DNA of 64,000 nt from Beijerinckiaceae bacterium (GCA_027533425.1 JAPZUD010000001.1:186001-250000); one strand, 5' to 3'. Positions 1 to 9,738 are shown, numbered from the stretch's first letter. The notes: generated from the letters alone by a model not told the origin. Program-made: numbers and translations.

Positions 1-13
1 AGGCTGGCGTCCC

Positions 14-1039
14 TCAATTGGCAGTATAGACGAGTTCGCGTTCGGCACGCGGCGGCAGGAAGGCGCGCGAGAAGATCTCGTCGGGCTTCGGGGTGCGCGT
101 CAGGCCATAGCCTTCCACCACGATATCGATGGCGAGGGCCATGCGATCATCCTTGATGTCGCCAATGCCGATTTCCTTCATTTCCGGGGAAACGATGAGA
201 GTGGTGAAGGAGTATTGCAGACGGCGCTTCTCGATCGCCTCGTTGACGAGGTTGTCGAAATTCATCACGGCTTTCATGGCGACATTCTGGTCCCTTGCGA
301 TCTCGATCATCGCCTTGTTGGTGGCGCGGACGAGGCCGGCAACCGCCTTGGGGTTGTCCTTGAGCAGCTTCTGCGAAACCATCAGCCCGTTGGAATAGAG
401 ATCGAGGCCGAAATCGCTGAAGGTCAGCCAGTTGAAGTCCTTGTCCGGGTCCTGGCGGTTCAGCAGCAGGTTGAAATAGCCGGTGATGTTGAAGACGAGC
501 GCGCCGTCGATATCCCCCTTGATCAGCAACGGCTCCTGCAGATTGGGCGCCATGTTGGAGATCGAGATCTTGCTGACATCAACATTGTTCTTGCGGGCGA
601 AAACCTGCAGCAGGCGCGTGGTCGGTGTGCCCTGCGCCCCGCCGAGCTTCTTGCCTTCAAGGTCCGATGGCTTGGTGATCCCTGCCGACTTCTTCGAGGA
701 AATCGCGAAGGGCGGCCGGTTCCAGAGCATATAGACCATGACCGGCGCTTCGCCGGGCTTGGCGGCGGCGTTCTGGATGATGGCATTCACATCGCCGAAG
801 CCGGCATCATAGGCGCCGCCCATGATGCGGGTGACCGTCGCGCCGGAGCCTTCGCCCTGGTCAATCACCACATTCAGCCCCTCGGCCTTGAAGTAGCCCT
901 TGTCGCGGGCAACGAAGAAGGCAGCATCCGACCCTTGCGTCTTCCAGCCAAGGGTGAAGCGAATGGTGGTGTCCTGCGCGGTTGCGGGATGGGTCAGGGC
1001 CAGGCCGGCAACGAGCAGGGCGGACAACGTTTTCATCAT
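14..1039 (-). CDS. ABC transporter substrate-binding protein, NMT1/SsuA type
   Basis: A 341-residue periplasmic binding protein that should capture a small organic solute and deliver it to the permease and ATPase encoded just upstream on the same strand. A signal peptide of about 22 residues ends near ALTHPATAQ. The mature protein shows the NMT1/THI5/SsuA pattern: FTLGWKTQGSDAAFFVARDKGYFKAEGL followed by an aromatic/glycine-rich binding cleft. A GGAGG sequence lies about 10 bases before the first of two adjacent ATGs, so the first was chosen. It is the last gene of a three-gene minus-strand operon (ATPase, permease, binding protein). Members of this family carry pyrimidines, sulfonates, nitrate or aromatic acids; the neighbouring amidohydrolase suggests a nitrogenous compound, but this is inference. 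Confidence 0.9.
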   Translation of the reverse strand: MMKTLSALLVAGLALTHPATAQDTTIRFTLGWKTQGSDAAFFVARDKGYFKAEGLNVVIDQGEGSGATVTRIMGGAYDAGFGDVNAIIQNAAAKPGEAPVMVYMLWNRPPFAISSKKSAGITKPSDLEGKKLGGAQGTPTTRLLQVFARKNNVDVSKISISNMAPNLQEPLLIKGDIDGALVFNITGYFNLLLNRQDPDKDFNWLTFSDFGLDLYSNGLMVSQKLLKDNPKAVAGLVRATNKAMIEIARDQNVAMKAVMNFDNLVNEAIEKRRLQYSFTTLIVSPEMKEIGIGDIKDDRMALAIDIVVEGYGLTRTPKPDEIFSRAFLPPRAERELVYTAN

Positions 1040-1068
1040 GGTCGGGGAACCTCCGGAGATGGGATGGA

Positions 1069-1841
1069 TCAGGCGGCGGCGAAATCATTCTTCCGGTTGG
1101 CCCAGCCGGTGACCCGGCTTTCGATCAACGAGAAGACGACATAGAGGGCGACGCCCATCCCCGCGAGGATGAACAGCCCGGCGAAAACCATCGGGACGTT
1201 GAAGTTGGACGATGCCGTCATCATCACGTTGCCGATGCCGCGGTTCGACGCGACTGTCTCTGAAAGGACAGTGCCGACAAAGGCATAGGTGACGGCGACT
1301 TTGAGCGACGCGAAGAAGAAGGGCATTGTCCGGGGCAGCCCGACATTCCAGAGGATGTCCAGCTTGCTGGCGCCCAGCGCCTTCAGGACATCCTCCAGTT
1401 CCGGCTCGGTCGTGGCGAGCCCGGTCGCGATGTTCACGACGATCGGGAAGAAACAGATCGACAAGGCCGTCAGCACGGCCGGCACCGTACCCGAGCCGAA
1501 CCAGAGCACGAAGATCGGTACCACCGCGACCTTGGGAATGGATGAAAAGCCGATCAGCAACGGATAGGCCGTTTCATAGGCGGTCCGCGACACCCCGATC
1601 ACGGCGCCCAGCACCACACCGAGAGCCACGCCGAGCGCGAAGCCGATCATCGTCGTCATCAAGGTCTGGAGAATATGCGGCCAGAGGATCGGCATCCGCT
1701 GGAACATGGTCGTGAAGACCTGGCTCGGTCGGGGCAAAATCAGATCCGACATGCCGGAGACGAGGCATGCCACTTCCCATCCGACGAAGAACAGCACGAT
1801 GAGCCCGAAGGACCGGGCTCTCTGGCGATTGAAGATCTTCC

Positions 1842-1845
<4 letters not shown>
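1069..1845 (-). CDS. ABC transporter permease, SsuC/TauC type
   Basis: A 258-residue inner-membrane permease of the BPD_transp_1 family with about six hydrophobic segments. The EAA loop that docks the ATPase is visible near residues 160-180 (LEDVLKALGASKLDILWNVGLP). Length matches SsuC/TauC proteins. Its ATG overlaps the stop of the ATPase gene by four bases and it is followed 29 bases later by the binding protein, so the three genes are co-transcribed. Substrate is set by the binding protein and cannot be read from this gene. Confidence 0.92.
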
Positions 1846-2732
<887 letters not shown>

Positions 2733-2740
2733 GCTCAAAC

Positions 2741-2814
2741 TGCATGCAATCGGAATGCCAATCTGTATTCCTTCGGATGCACGATAGCGACAGAGCGAAG
2801 CATGGATTGCATGC
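2741..2814. promoter_or_regulatory. candidate GntR operators between importer and regulator
   Basis: The divergent gap contains TGCATGCAAT at 2741-2750 and ATTGCATGC at 2806-2814. TGCATGCA is a perfect 8-base palindrome. The same elements recur in the other divergent promoter of this cluster (4051-4100). FCD-type GntR regulators bind short palindromes in their own promoters, so these are candidate sites for the adjacent regulator. Seen directly: the repeats. Inferred: their role. Confidence 0.5.
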
Positions 2815-2862
2815 GCTGCCCGGAGGAGAGTATGACGGGGCAAACAGAGGCATAGCACCGTC

Positions 2863-3609
2863 ATGGCACCGACCAGGACCAGCAAGCCGGACAAGGCGGC
2901 CATCATCTGCCAGGCCCTGCGGCGCGCGATCATCGAACAGGCGCTGAAACCCGGGACAAAGCTGCCGGAAGACGCTCTGGGCGAACGTTTCGGCGCCAGC
3001 CGCACCATCGCCCGGCATGCCCTCGGCCAGTTGGCTGCCGAAGGGTTGGTCGAACTCCGGCGCAACCGGATTGCCGTGGTCGCCACGCCGAGCTGGCAGG
3101 AGGCGCGGGATACGTTCGATATCCGCATGGAGCTGGAACGGCTGGTTGTCCGCCAGCTCGCAGGACAGCTCGATGCCGGCCAGATCGCGCGGCTTCGTGC
3201 GCATGTCGACGCGGAGGAGGGCGCGCGCGGCGGTCCGGATACGGTGTCGATCCGCCTCGCGACCGAATTCCACATCCTTCTCGCGGAGATGACGGAGAGC
3301 CCGATCCTGATCCGCTATGTCAGCGAAATCTCGTATCGCTGCTGCCTGATCCTCGCCACATTCAGCCGGCCCCATTCATCGGATTGTGCAGTTTCCGAGC
3401 ATCGTGCCCTGATCGATGCGCTGGAGGCCGGGCGGGTCGACGAGGTCATGAACCTGATGCACCACCATCTCGAAGCTGTTGCGGACAGGGCGCTGGTGGC
3501 GCCCGCCAAGCCGAGAGGGCGGGACATCATGGATATCCTCGCACCCTATGCGGAGCCTGCTCCGGTTGCGCCGGCAGGCCAGCCGCGCGTGCGCGCCATC
3601 ATGCGGTGA
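2863..3609 (+). CDS. GntR-family regulator, FCD subfamily
   Basis: A 248-residue transcription factor with an N-terminal winged helix-turn-helix (about residues 10-75: ALRRAIIEQALKPGTKLPE, then GERFGASRTIARHALGQLAAEGLVEL) and a C-terminal all-helical FCD ligand domain. Likely metal-ligand histidines sit in TEFHILLAEM, SEHRALIDAL and MHHHLEAV. It is divergent from the ABC importer and its 3' end overlaps the convergent SnoaL-like gene by 11 bases. Regulators of this kind usually repress and respond to a carboxylate or related metabolite of the pathway they control; here that would be the importer and the amidohydrolase. Confidence 0.92.
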   Translation: MAPTRTSKPDKAAIICQALRRAIIEQALKPGTKLPEDALGERFGASRTIARHALGQLAAEGLVELRRNRIAVVATPSWQEARDTFDIRMELERLVVRQLAGQLDAGQIARLRAHVDAEEGARGGPDTVSIRLATEFHILLAEMTESPILIRYVSEISYRCCLILATFSRPHSSDCAVSEHRALIDALEAGRVDEVMNLMHHHLEAVADRALVAPAKPRGRDIMDILAPYAEPAPVAPAGQPRVRAIMR

Positions 3610-4021
3610 TTTCCATCCTGACGAGAATGCGCTCGGCGCTGTCGTTCCAGACATCCATCTTCACGATCTGGCCCTCGCGCACCACGAAGCGATCGACATA
3701 GCGGTTGCCTTCGAAAGCTGTGCCGTCGTGCCATTCGCCATAGAGCGTTCCGAGGCTGTAGACGATGGTTTCCTCTTCGCCCGGGCAGACATCGAAACGC
3801 TCCATCCGCTTCTTGACCCAGCGATAGCGCATGGCATTGAAGCCGGCAGGCTCGCGCGGATGCGAAAATTCGCGGCCACCGGTGAAGGTGATGATGGTGT
3901 CCGGGCGCATGAACATCGCCGCTCTCTCCGGATCGGGAACCATCGACGCCTCGAGATAGGCGCGGACGATCTCCGCAGGGTCGGTTTGGGTGAGGGGCGC
4001 AGCGAGCGAGGGGACGGCCAT
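3599..4021 (-). CDS. SnoaL/NTF2-like fold protein
   Basis: A 140-residue protein that reads as a cone-shaped alpha+beta SnoaL-like domain: an N-terminal helix (DPAEIVRAYLEASMVPDPERAAMFM) followed by strands with DTIITFTGG and the terminal VREGQIVKMDVWNDSAERI. Such proteins are small isomerases, cyclases, hydrolases or ligand binders, so no reaction can be assigned. The ATG at 4021 was chosen because AGGAG lies just upstream; the frame extends to 4111 but that would cross the operator sites. It is divergent from the amidohydrolase, which suggests joint control by the GntR protein. Confidence 0.75.
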   Translation of the reverse strand: MAVPSLAAPLTQTDPAEIVRAYLEASMVPDPERAAMFMRPDTIITFTGGREFSHPREPAGFNAMRYRWVKKRMERFDVCPGEEETIVYSLGTLYGEWHDGTAFEGNRYVDRFVVREGQIVKMDVWNDSAERILVRMEITA

Positions 4022-4050
4022 GGGAATCTCCTGTGAATCGACACTACGCG

Positions 4051-4100
4051 GCATGCAAAATGCATGCAATTCGTGCAAGATCCTGATCCAAATTGCATAC
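4051..4100. promoter_or_regulatory. candidate GntR operators at the amidohydrolase promoter
   Basis: The divergent gap between the SnoaL-like gene and the amidohydrolase contains GCATGCAAAA at 4051, TGCATGCAAT at 4061-4070 and ATTGCATAC at 4092-4100. The second is identical over ten bases to the site at 2741-2750, which supports a shared regulon with the importer. The assignment to the nearby GntR protein is inference. Confidence 0.5.
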
Positions 4101-4114
4101 AGATAAAGCACCCG

Positions 4115-5350
4115 ATGTCATCGATCGATCAACTTTTCCGCCAGGCTACCCTCCCTGACCACGCCGAGCCCATGGATATCGCGGTATCCCGGGGGCGCAT
4201 CATGGCCATCGAGCGCTGGATCGTGGCGGATGCCCCTGTTGTCGACCTTCAGGGGCGCGCGGTCCTTCCGGGCTTTGTCGATACCCATATCCATCTCGAC
4301 AAGGCGTGCCTGCTGGGGCGGTGCGCGCATATCCATGGTGGGCTCGATGTCGCGATCCGGGCTGTCAGCCAGATGAAGCGCGAATTTACCGTCGAGGATG
4401 TCTATGCCCGTGGCGCCAAAGTGCTGGAAAAGGCCATCCAGCATGGCACGACGCGCATGCGGACCCATGTCGAGGTCGATCCAAGGGCCGGCCTGCGGAG
4501 CTTCGAAGCTGTCCAGGCCCTGAAGCGCGACTATGCCTGGGCGATTGACCTTTCGATCTGCGTTTTCCCCCAGGAGGGGCTGACCAACGATCCCGGAGCA
4601 GAGGAGCTTCTGGTCGAGGCCCTGCAGAATGGCGCGGATTCCCTTGGGGGCTGCCCCTATACAGACAGGGATCCCGACGCGCAGATGACGCGCCTGTTCG
4701 ATCTCGCCCGGCGCTTCGATGTCGATCTGGACTTCCACCTCGATTTCGATCTCGATCCGAGCTGGATGCATCTGCCGACGATCTGTCGCCTGACCGAACG
4801 GCAGGGCTGGCAGGGGCGTGTCGCCGTTGGGCATGTGACGAAGCTGTCAGTGATGCCGGAGGCCGAACGGCAGGCGATCGCGAAGCGGATGGCGGATTGT
4901 GGGGTGGCGCTCACGGTGCTGCCGGCCACGGATCTCTATCTGGCCCGCCAGACGGGAGCACATGCGCCACCGCGCGGCCTTGTGCCAGCCCATGCGCTGC
5001 TCGATACGGGAGTGGTTTGCTCGGTTGCGACAAACAATGTGCTCAACCCGTTCACGCCGTTCGGCGATGTCTCGCTTCTGCGGATGGCCAATTTCTACGC
5101 CCATGTCGCGCAGGTGCCGCCCGCAGAGTTCGGGCGCTGCATCGATATGGTGACGACCTTGCCGGCCCGGTTGATGAATCTCGCCGATTACGGGGTTGAA
5201 GTCGGCAATCCGGCGGATCTTGTTGTGCTCGATGCGCCGGACGTGACAACCGCTCTGGCCGAGATTGCTCCTGCATTGATGGGATTCCGGCAGGGACGGG
5301 TGACCTTCGAGCGCGAAAGACCGCGCCTGAACCGGCCGTCTTTGAGATAG
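4115..5350 (+). CDS. amidohydrolase, cytosine-deaminase/AtzC-like, with altered metal site
   Basis: A 411-residue amidohydrolase-superfamily protein. The first metal motif is intact (GFVDTHIHLDKA, His58 and His60), followed by THVEVDP, FPQEGL, DFHLDFDLD (His208) and VGHVTKLS (His240), the order seen in CodA and AtzC deaminases. At the position where those enzymes carry S-D-N-x-x-D-P-F this protein reads T-N-N-V-L-N-P-F, so both acidic residues (positions 307 and 311) are asparagine. The ATG at 4115 was chosen because the earlier in-frame ATG at 4064 lies inside the operator region. Probable role: hydrolysis or deamination of a cyclic nitrogen compound brought in by the neighbouring importer; substrate unknown. 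Confidence 0.82.
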   Translation: MSSIDQLFRQATLPDHAEPMDIAVSRGRIMAIERWIVADAPVVDLQGRAVLPGFVDTHIHLDKACLLGRCAHIHGGLDVAIRAVSQMKREFTVEDVYARGAKVLEKAIQHGTTRMRTHVEVDPRAGLRSFEAVQALKRDYAWAIDLSICVFPQEGLTNDPGAEELLVEALQNGADSLGGCPYTDRDPDAQMTRLFDLARRFDVDLDFHLDFDLDPSWMHLPTICRLTERQGWQGRVAVGHVTKLSVMPEAERQAIAKRMADCGVALTVLPATDLYLARQTGAHAPPRGLVPAHALLDTGVVCSVATNNVLNPFTPFGDVSLLRMANFYAHVAQVPPAEFGRCIDMVTTLPARLMNLADYGVEVGNPADLVVLDAPDVTTALAEIAPALMGFRQGRVTFERERPRLNRPSLR

Positions 5351-5495
5351 GCGGGCCGGCTGCCGCCCTGTCCGGCGCCTGTCTTTCTTTTCGAAACGGA
5401 ACGGAGTTCTTGCCCTTGCCGCCCATCGCCGGAATGCGATCGCGAGATTAGTTGGCTCGGATCGTGCTTGGCTTCAGGACCGACAGGGGAATTCA

Positions 5496-7085
5496 ATGCT
5501 GAACACGCCGCGTGCCCGCCGGGGGATGGTTACCTCCCCCCATCATCTCGCTTCCGAAGCCGGCTTGCGCATCCTGCGCGAGGGCGGCAACGCGATCGAG
5601 GCGACGATCGCCATGGCTGCCACATTGGCAGTGGTCTATCCGCATATGACCGCGATTGGCGGCGACGGCTTCTGGCTTGTCGCGCAGCCGGGCAGGGCGC
5701 CGGTGGCCATCGATGCCTGCGGCGGTGCTGCAGCGGCGGCAACGCCTGAACGCTATGCCGCTGGCGGCCTCGATGCTGTGCCGTGGCGGGGTCCGATGGC
5801 CGCCAACACCGTGGCCGGCACGATTTCCGGCTGGGGCGAGGCCCATGCCATCTCGGGCGAATGGGGCGGCACGCTGCCGATGAGCCGCCTGGTGGAAGAG
5901 GCTGCGTGGCATGCCGAACATGGCTTTGCGGTAACGCGCAGCCAGCAGGAACTCACGGCAGCCAAGGCACCTGAACTCCTTGCATCGCCCGGTTTTGCTG
6001 GCACGTTCATGCCGGGGGGGGCTGCGCCGCGCGAAGGCAGCCTGATGGTCTTCCCGGCGCTTGCAGCGACGTTGAAGCGCATCGGGACCGAAGGGCCGGA
6101 CAGTTTCTATCGGGGCGCCCTGGCACGCGACATCGCGGCCGATCTCGCCGCCGTGGGCGCGCCGGTTTCGGCGGAGGATCTCGCCCGCCACCGGGCGAGC
6201 CGGCGGGAGGCTCTTTCCGTGCCGGTCAAGGGGGCGTCACTGTTCAACTTTCCGCCGCCGACGCAGGGGCTTGCCTCGCTGATGATCCTCGCGCTTTTCG
6301 ACCGGCTGGGCGTGATGGAGGCCGAGGGCTTCGACCATATCCATGGCCTTGTCGAGGCGACGAAGCAGGCCTTCCTTGTGCGCGACCGCATTATCGGCGA
6401 TCCCGGATCGATGACCGAAGATCCGGCTCATTGGCTTCAGCCGGAACAGCTGGACGCGCTGGCCGCCCGGATCGACCGCCAGCGGGCCCTCGCCTGGCCG
6501 CGCCCCTCCGAGGCCGGCGATACGGTCTGGCTCGGCGCCATCGACGGCCAGGGCAACGCTGCAAGCTTCATCCAGAGCATCTATTTCGAATTCGGCTCGG
6601 GCTGCGTCATGCCGCAGACCGGCTTCGTCTGGCAGAATCGCGGCGCCAGCTTCCTGCTGAAAGGCGATGGTCCGCGCCGGATCGGCCCCGGAAAGAAGCC
6701 CTTCCACACGCTCAACCCGGCCATGGCGCGTTTCGATGACGGCCGGCTCATGGTTTATGGCACGATGGGCGGTGAGGGCCAGCCGCAGACACAGAGCGCC
6801 CTGTTCTCGCGCTACGCGATGTTCGGACAGGGCCTGCAGGCCGCGATCACCGCGCCGCGCTGGCTGCTGGGCAAGACCTGGGGCGAGAATTCGGTGACGC
6901 TGAAACTGGAAAGCCGGTTCGACCCGGATCTCGTGGCACAGCTCCGCGCTGCCGGCCACGATATCGAAGTGCTGGAGCCCTTCACCAGCACGATGGGCCA
7001 TGCCGGCGCGATTGTCCGCCACCCGGATGGCGTGCTGGAAGGCGCGACCGATCCACGCAGCGATGGCGCAGCATCGGGGTTCTAG
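5496..7085 (+). CDS. gamma-glutamyltransferase-family Ntn hydrolase, YwrD/HpxW-like
   Basis: A 529-residue protein of the gamma-glutamyltranspeptidase family, which self-cleaves to expose an N-terminal catalytic threonine. The nucleophile is Thr343 in [18 protein letters not shown]; classical transpeptidases have TTHF here, whereas this protein has [34 protein letters not shown] near residues 31-60 matches, from memory, the YwrD/oxamate amidohydrolase HpxW branch, also about 525-530 residues long. No signal peptide is seen, so it should be cytoplasmic, unlike classical periplasmic enzymes. It lies 145 bases after the amidohydrolase on the same strand and could take a later step of the same pathway. 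Confidence 0.85.
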   Translation: MLNTPRARRGMVTSPHHLASEAGLRILREGGNAIEATIAMAATLAVVYPHMTAIGGDGFWLVAQPGRAPVAIDACGGAAAAATPERYAAGGLDAVPWRGPMAANTVAGTISGWGEAHAISGEWGGTLPMSRLVEEAAWHAEHGFAVTRSQQELTAAKAPELLASPGFAGTFMPGGAAPREGSLMVFPALAATLKRIGTEGPDSFYRGALARDIAADLAAVGAPVSAEDLARHRASRREALSVPVKGASLFNFPPPTQGLASLMILALFDRLGVMEAEGFDHIHGLVEATKQAFLVRDRIIGDPGSMTEDPAHWLQPEQLDALAARIDRQRALAWPRPSEAGDTVWLGAIDGQGNAASFIQSIYFEFGSGCVMPQTGFVWQNRGASFLLKGDGPRRIGPGKKPFHTLNPAMARFDDGRLMVYGTMGGEGQPQTQSALFSRYAMFGQGLQAAITAPRWLLGKTWGENSVTLKLESRFDPDLVAQLRAAGHDIEVLEPFTSTMGHAGAIVRHPDGVLEGATDPRSDGAASGF

Positions 7086-7381
7086 CCACCGGTTGTGCTG
7101 CCTGTCCTTCGGCTTTTGGCGCGGTTTGCCGCTTTTTTCAGACGTCCACGTCGAGGGAGAGGCGTCGGTATCGAGATCTGCACGGCGGGTCGTGTATTGC
7201 CTTGCCCAATGCCCGGCCCCAATCGACAGGGCTGGCAGCGGAAAGACAGTTCGACCGCCTGTGCCTCCGAAAGCCCGATCTGGTGTCTGCCAACCAGCGG
7301 TCGAGATGGCCCCTTGGCTTTCGTCGACATGGCGGGCTAGCTTGGGTATTCGGTGAGGATGCAGAGGAGGGGCGGCCAGGC

Positions 7382-8047
7382 ATGTCCGGAGAACATGACC
7401 ACGATCATGATGATCACCACCATCATGGCCATCACCACCATCACCATGACCATGGCTCGGAACTGACTCCGCTCGAACTGCGCGTCCGCGCGCTGGAATC
7501 ACTGCTGGTCGAGAAAGGCTATGTTGATCCTTCCGCGCTCGACGCCATCGTCGAAACCTATGAAACCCGCGTCGGCCCCCGCAACGGCGCGCGGGTTGTC
7601 GCGAAAGCCTGGTCCGATCCGGATTATCGCGCGCGCCTCTTGGCCGATGGCACGGCGGCGATTGCCGAACTCGGCTATTCCGGCCGGGGCGGGGAGCATA
7701 TGGTCGTGAAGGCAAACACGCCGGACGACCATCACATGATCGTCTGTACCTTGTGTTCCTGCTATCCGTGGCCGGTCCTCGGCCTGCCGCCTGTCTGGTA
7801 CAAGTCGGCACCGTATCGCTCGCGGGCGGTGATCGATCCGCGCGGCGTTCTCTCGGAATTCGGGGTGAGCCTGCCGGAAGCCACGCGGATCCATGTCTGG
7901 GATTCCAATTCCGAACTGCGCTACATCGTGCTGCCGATGCGCCCGGAGGGCACGGAAGGCTGGACCGAGGAGCAACTCGCCGGGCTGGTCACGCGGGACA
8001 GCATGATCGGCACCGGCCTGCCGCTCCCGCCGGGGCGCCGCGCATGA
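7382..8047 (+). CDS. nthA: nitrile hydratase alpha subunit, cobalt type, His-rich N-terminus
   Basis: A 221-residue subunit that hydrates nitriles to amides together with the beta subunit. The metal motif VCTLCSC is at residues 121-127; threonine at the third position is typical of cobalt enzymes, while serine marks iron enzymes. The cysteines should be oxidised post-translationally. The N-terminus has 14 histidines between residues 5 and 24, interspersed with aspartate, a likely metal-binding tail. The start at 7382 was chosen because the histidine tract is typical of the mature N-terminus and the upstream frame looks non-coding. It overlaps the beta gene by four bases (ATGA). No amidase gene is adjacent. 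Confidence 0.95.
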   Translation: MSGEHDHDHDDHHHHGHHHHHHDHGSELTPLELRVRALESLLVEKGYVDPSALDAIVETYETRVGPRNGARVVAKAWSDPDYRARLLADGTAAIAELGYSGRGGEHMVVKANTPDDHHMIVCTLCSCYPWPVLGLPPVWYKSAPYRSRAVIDPRGVLSEFGVSLPEATRIHVWDSNSELRYIVLPMRPEGTEGWTEEQLAGLVTRDSMIGTGLPLPPGRRA

Positions 8048-8703
8048 ATGGCGTGCATGATCTTGGCGGGATGGCCGGCTTCGGTGCAGTGAACCCGGAA
8101 TGTGACGAGCCGGTTTTCCATGGCGACTGGGAAAAGCGCGTGCTCGCGATGAGCGTCGCCATGGGGGCGACCGGAGCCTGGAACATCGACATGTCCCGGT
8201 TCGCGCGGGAAGACCGCCCGCCCGGTGAATATCTCTCGCTGAGCTACTACGAGATCTGGCTCGCGGGTCTCGAGCGCCTTCTGGTCGAAAAAGGGCTGGC
8301 GTCGCTGGATGAGGCGCATTCCGGGCAGCTTTCCCAACCGGGGATGCTCCTGCCACGCAAGCTGGCGGCAGATGACGTTGCCCCTGTCCTGCTCCGTGGC
8401 GCGCCCGCTGACAGGCCTGTCGCCGTTGCACCTCGTTTCGCCCCCGGCGACCGGGTGATCACCAGTCTCGCCAATCCTGCGGGGCATACGCGCCTGCCGC
8501 GTTACGCGCGCGGGCGGACCGGCACCGTGACCGATCACCACGGCGCGCATGTCTTCCCGGATGTCCGTGCCCATGGCGGCGAGGATGGCGCCATGCACAT
8601 GTATACGGTCACCTTCGAGGCCGGTGATCTCTGGGGGAAGACGACGTCTGCCACCACGGTCTCGCTGAATTGCTGGGAGAGCTATCTGGAGCCCGCACCA
8701 TGA
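8044..8703 (+). CDS. nthB: nitrile hydratase beta subunit
   Basis: A 219-residue subunit beginning [14 protein letters not shown], the standard start of nitrile hydratase beta chains. The C-terminal half contains the SH3-like barrel with [25 protein letters not shown] and [10 protein letters not shown]. Length is within the family's usual 210-235. Its ATG overlaps the end of the alpha gene and its stop overlaps the activator gene, so expression is coupled and 1:1 subunit stoichiometry is likely. Confidence 0.95.
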   Translation: MNGVHDLGGMAGFGAVNPECDEPVFHGDWEKRVLAMSVAMGATGAWNIDMSRFAREDRPPGEYLSLSYYEIWLAGLERLLVEKGLASLDEAHSGQLSQPGMLLPRKLAADDVAPVLLRGAPADRPVAVAPRFAPGDRVITSLANPAGHTRLPRYARGRTGTVTDHHGAHVFPDVRAHGGEDGAMHMYTVTFEAGDLWGKTTSATTVSLNCWESYLEPAP

Positions 8704-9050
8704 CGACCGCCAGATCATTTCCTCCAAAGGACGAGCCGGTCTTTTCCGCGCCCTGGCAAGCCCAGGCGTTTGCCATGACGCTGGCGCTCCACGAGCGTGG
8801 TGCCTTCACCTGGGACGAATGGGCCACCCGCCTCGGCGCGACCATCGCCGAAGCCGGTCCCGCCGATGATGGCTCGCGCTATTACGAGCATTGGCTCGCC
8901 ACATTGGAAACACTCGTTGCCGAAAAGGGCGTCGCGTCCCGGGTCGAACTCGACGACCGACGCGACGCATGGGACCGCGCCGCACGCGCAACGCCGCATG
9001 GCGAACCGATCGAGCTCGGGCGCGAGGCAAGAGACCACGGCGAGGCCTGA
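8700..9050 (+). CDS. nitrile hydratase activator/accessory protein, P14K-like
   Basis: A 116-residue protein homologous to the N-terminal half of the beta subunit (compare FSAPWQAQAFAMTLALHERGAFTWDEWA with the beta-chain region near residue 20-60, and YYEHWLATLETLVAEKGV). Proteins of this type form a complex with the alpha subunit and deliver cobalt while the active-site cysteines are oxidised. Its ATG overlaps the beta stop by four bases. Together the three genes form a compact alpha-beta-activator operon; no cobalt permease gene follows. Confidence 0.9.
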   Translation: MTTARSFPPKDEPVFSAPWQAQAFAMTLALHERGAFTWDEWATRLGATIAEAGPADDGSRYYEHWLATLETLVAEKGVASRVELDDRRDAWDRAARATPHGEPIELGREARDHGEA

Positions 9051-9098
9051 TCTTCTTGAGCCGGGCATGAATTCACGCTTTGGCTTGCAAGTTGCGTC

Positions 9099-9329
9099 CT
9101 AGCGGCTCCGGCGCCGGCTGGAGAAGACGCATCCGACGATCAAGGCGGCGCCAAGCAGGGTTGTCCCCCAGACAACAATCTGGGGCCCGGCAGAACTGGC
9201 GAAGCAGCCATTGAGGTGGACATAATCCATGATCCAGCAATGACGGGGCGGGCTGGCATAGCTGACCGTGCGCGCCATCATGCCGTTGAAGAACAGGAAC
9301 ATGCCGGCCCCGAGGAAAAGCCACTTCAT
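9099..9329 (-). CDS. small membrane protein, function unknown
   Basis: A 76-residue protein beginning MKWLFLGAGMFLFFNGMMAR, with hydrophobic segments at about residues 3-17 and 48-67 and a short extramembrane loop containing two cysteines (CWIMDYVHLNGC). It ends in a basic tail. The start was set at 9329 because GAGGCGACGGG precedes it; the frame continues upstream to 9602 but there the predicted protein loses membrane character. It is convergent with the nitrile hydratase operon. I do not recognise a family. Confidence 0.6.
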   Translation of the reverse strand: MKWLFLGAGMFLFFNGMMARTVSYASPPRHCWIMDYVHLNGCFASSAGPQIVVWGTTLLGAALIVGCVFSSRRRSR

Positions 9330-9738
9330 CCCGTCGCCTCGTCTTCCCGCATGGCGCACCGACCCCAGTAAGGTAGGATGCAGTTTGTTCACCGTCAATC
9401 GACCGGTCTGCCTGTTCGCAAGGCCAACGGCAGTCTGGGGCTGTTCAATCCAGATCACGGGGCGCATCGGGAAAATAATTTCAGAAATTGCCAAGCTCTG
9501 GAAACTGGCCGCGATAAATTGTCGAAAATCGACGTCAAATAAGGATCTTCGGTCAAAAATGTAAATACGCTTGCCACGGTCTTGAAAAGTCTGTAGGAGC
9601 AATCATCGATATTTGCTCGGCCGGTCTTTGTTTTCTGCCGCTTCGGCGCGCTTCCGACGAACTCCTCCCTTTCGAAAATCGCTGCCCCGACACACATTCG
9701 TGTGAGCGGATCTCTATTGCCAACAAGGAGGGTTTCCA
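9330..9738. promoter_or_regulatory. 409-base intergenic region with cold-shock leader
   Basis: No gene is supported here. The stretch is less GC-rich than its surroundings. It should carry the promoter and long 5' leader of the cold-shock gene. Visible elements are a hairpin CACAC-attc-GTGTG at 9691-9704, a pyrimidine run TCCTCC near 9664-9669 that could pair with the ribosome site, and the strong site AAGGAGG at 9725-9731, seven bases before the start codon. A possible promoter (TTGAAA about 17 bases before CGATAT) lies near 9583-9612 but is weakly supported. Confidence 0.4.

Noticed and set aside
7394-7456. CAT/CAC-rich short repeat near the nitrile hydratase start
   Set aside because: It is the coding tract for the His-rich N-terminus, not a tandem DNA repeat or mobile element.
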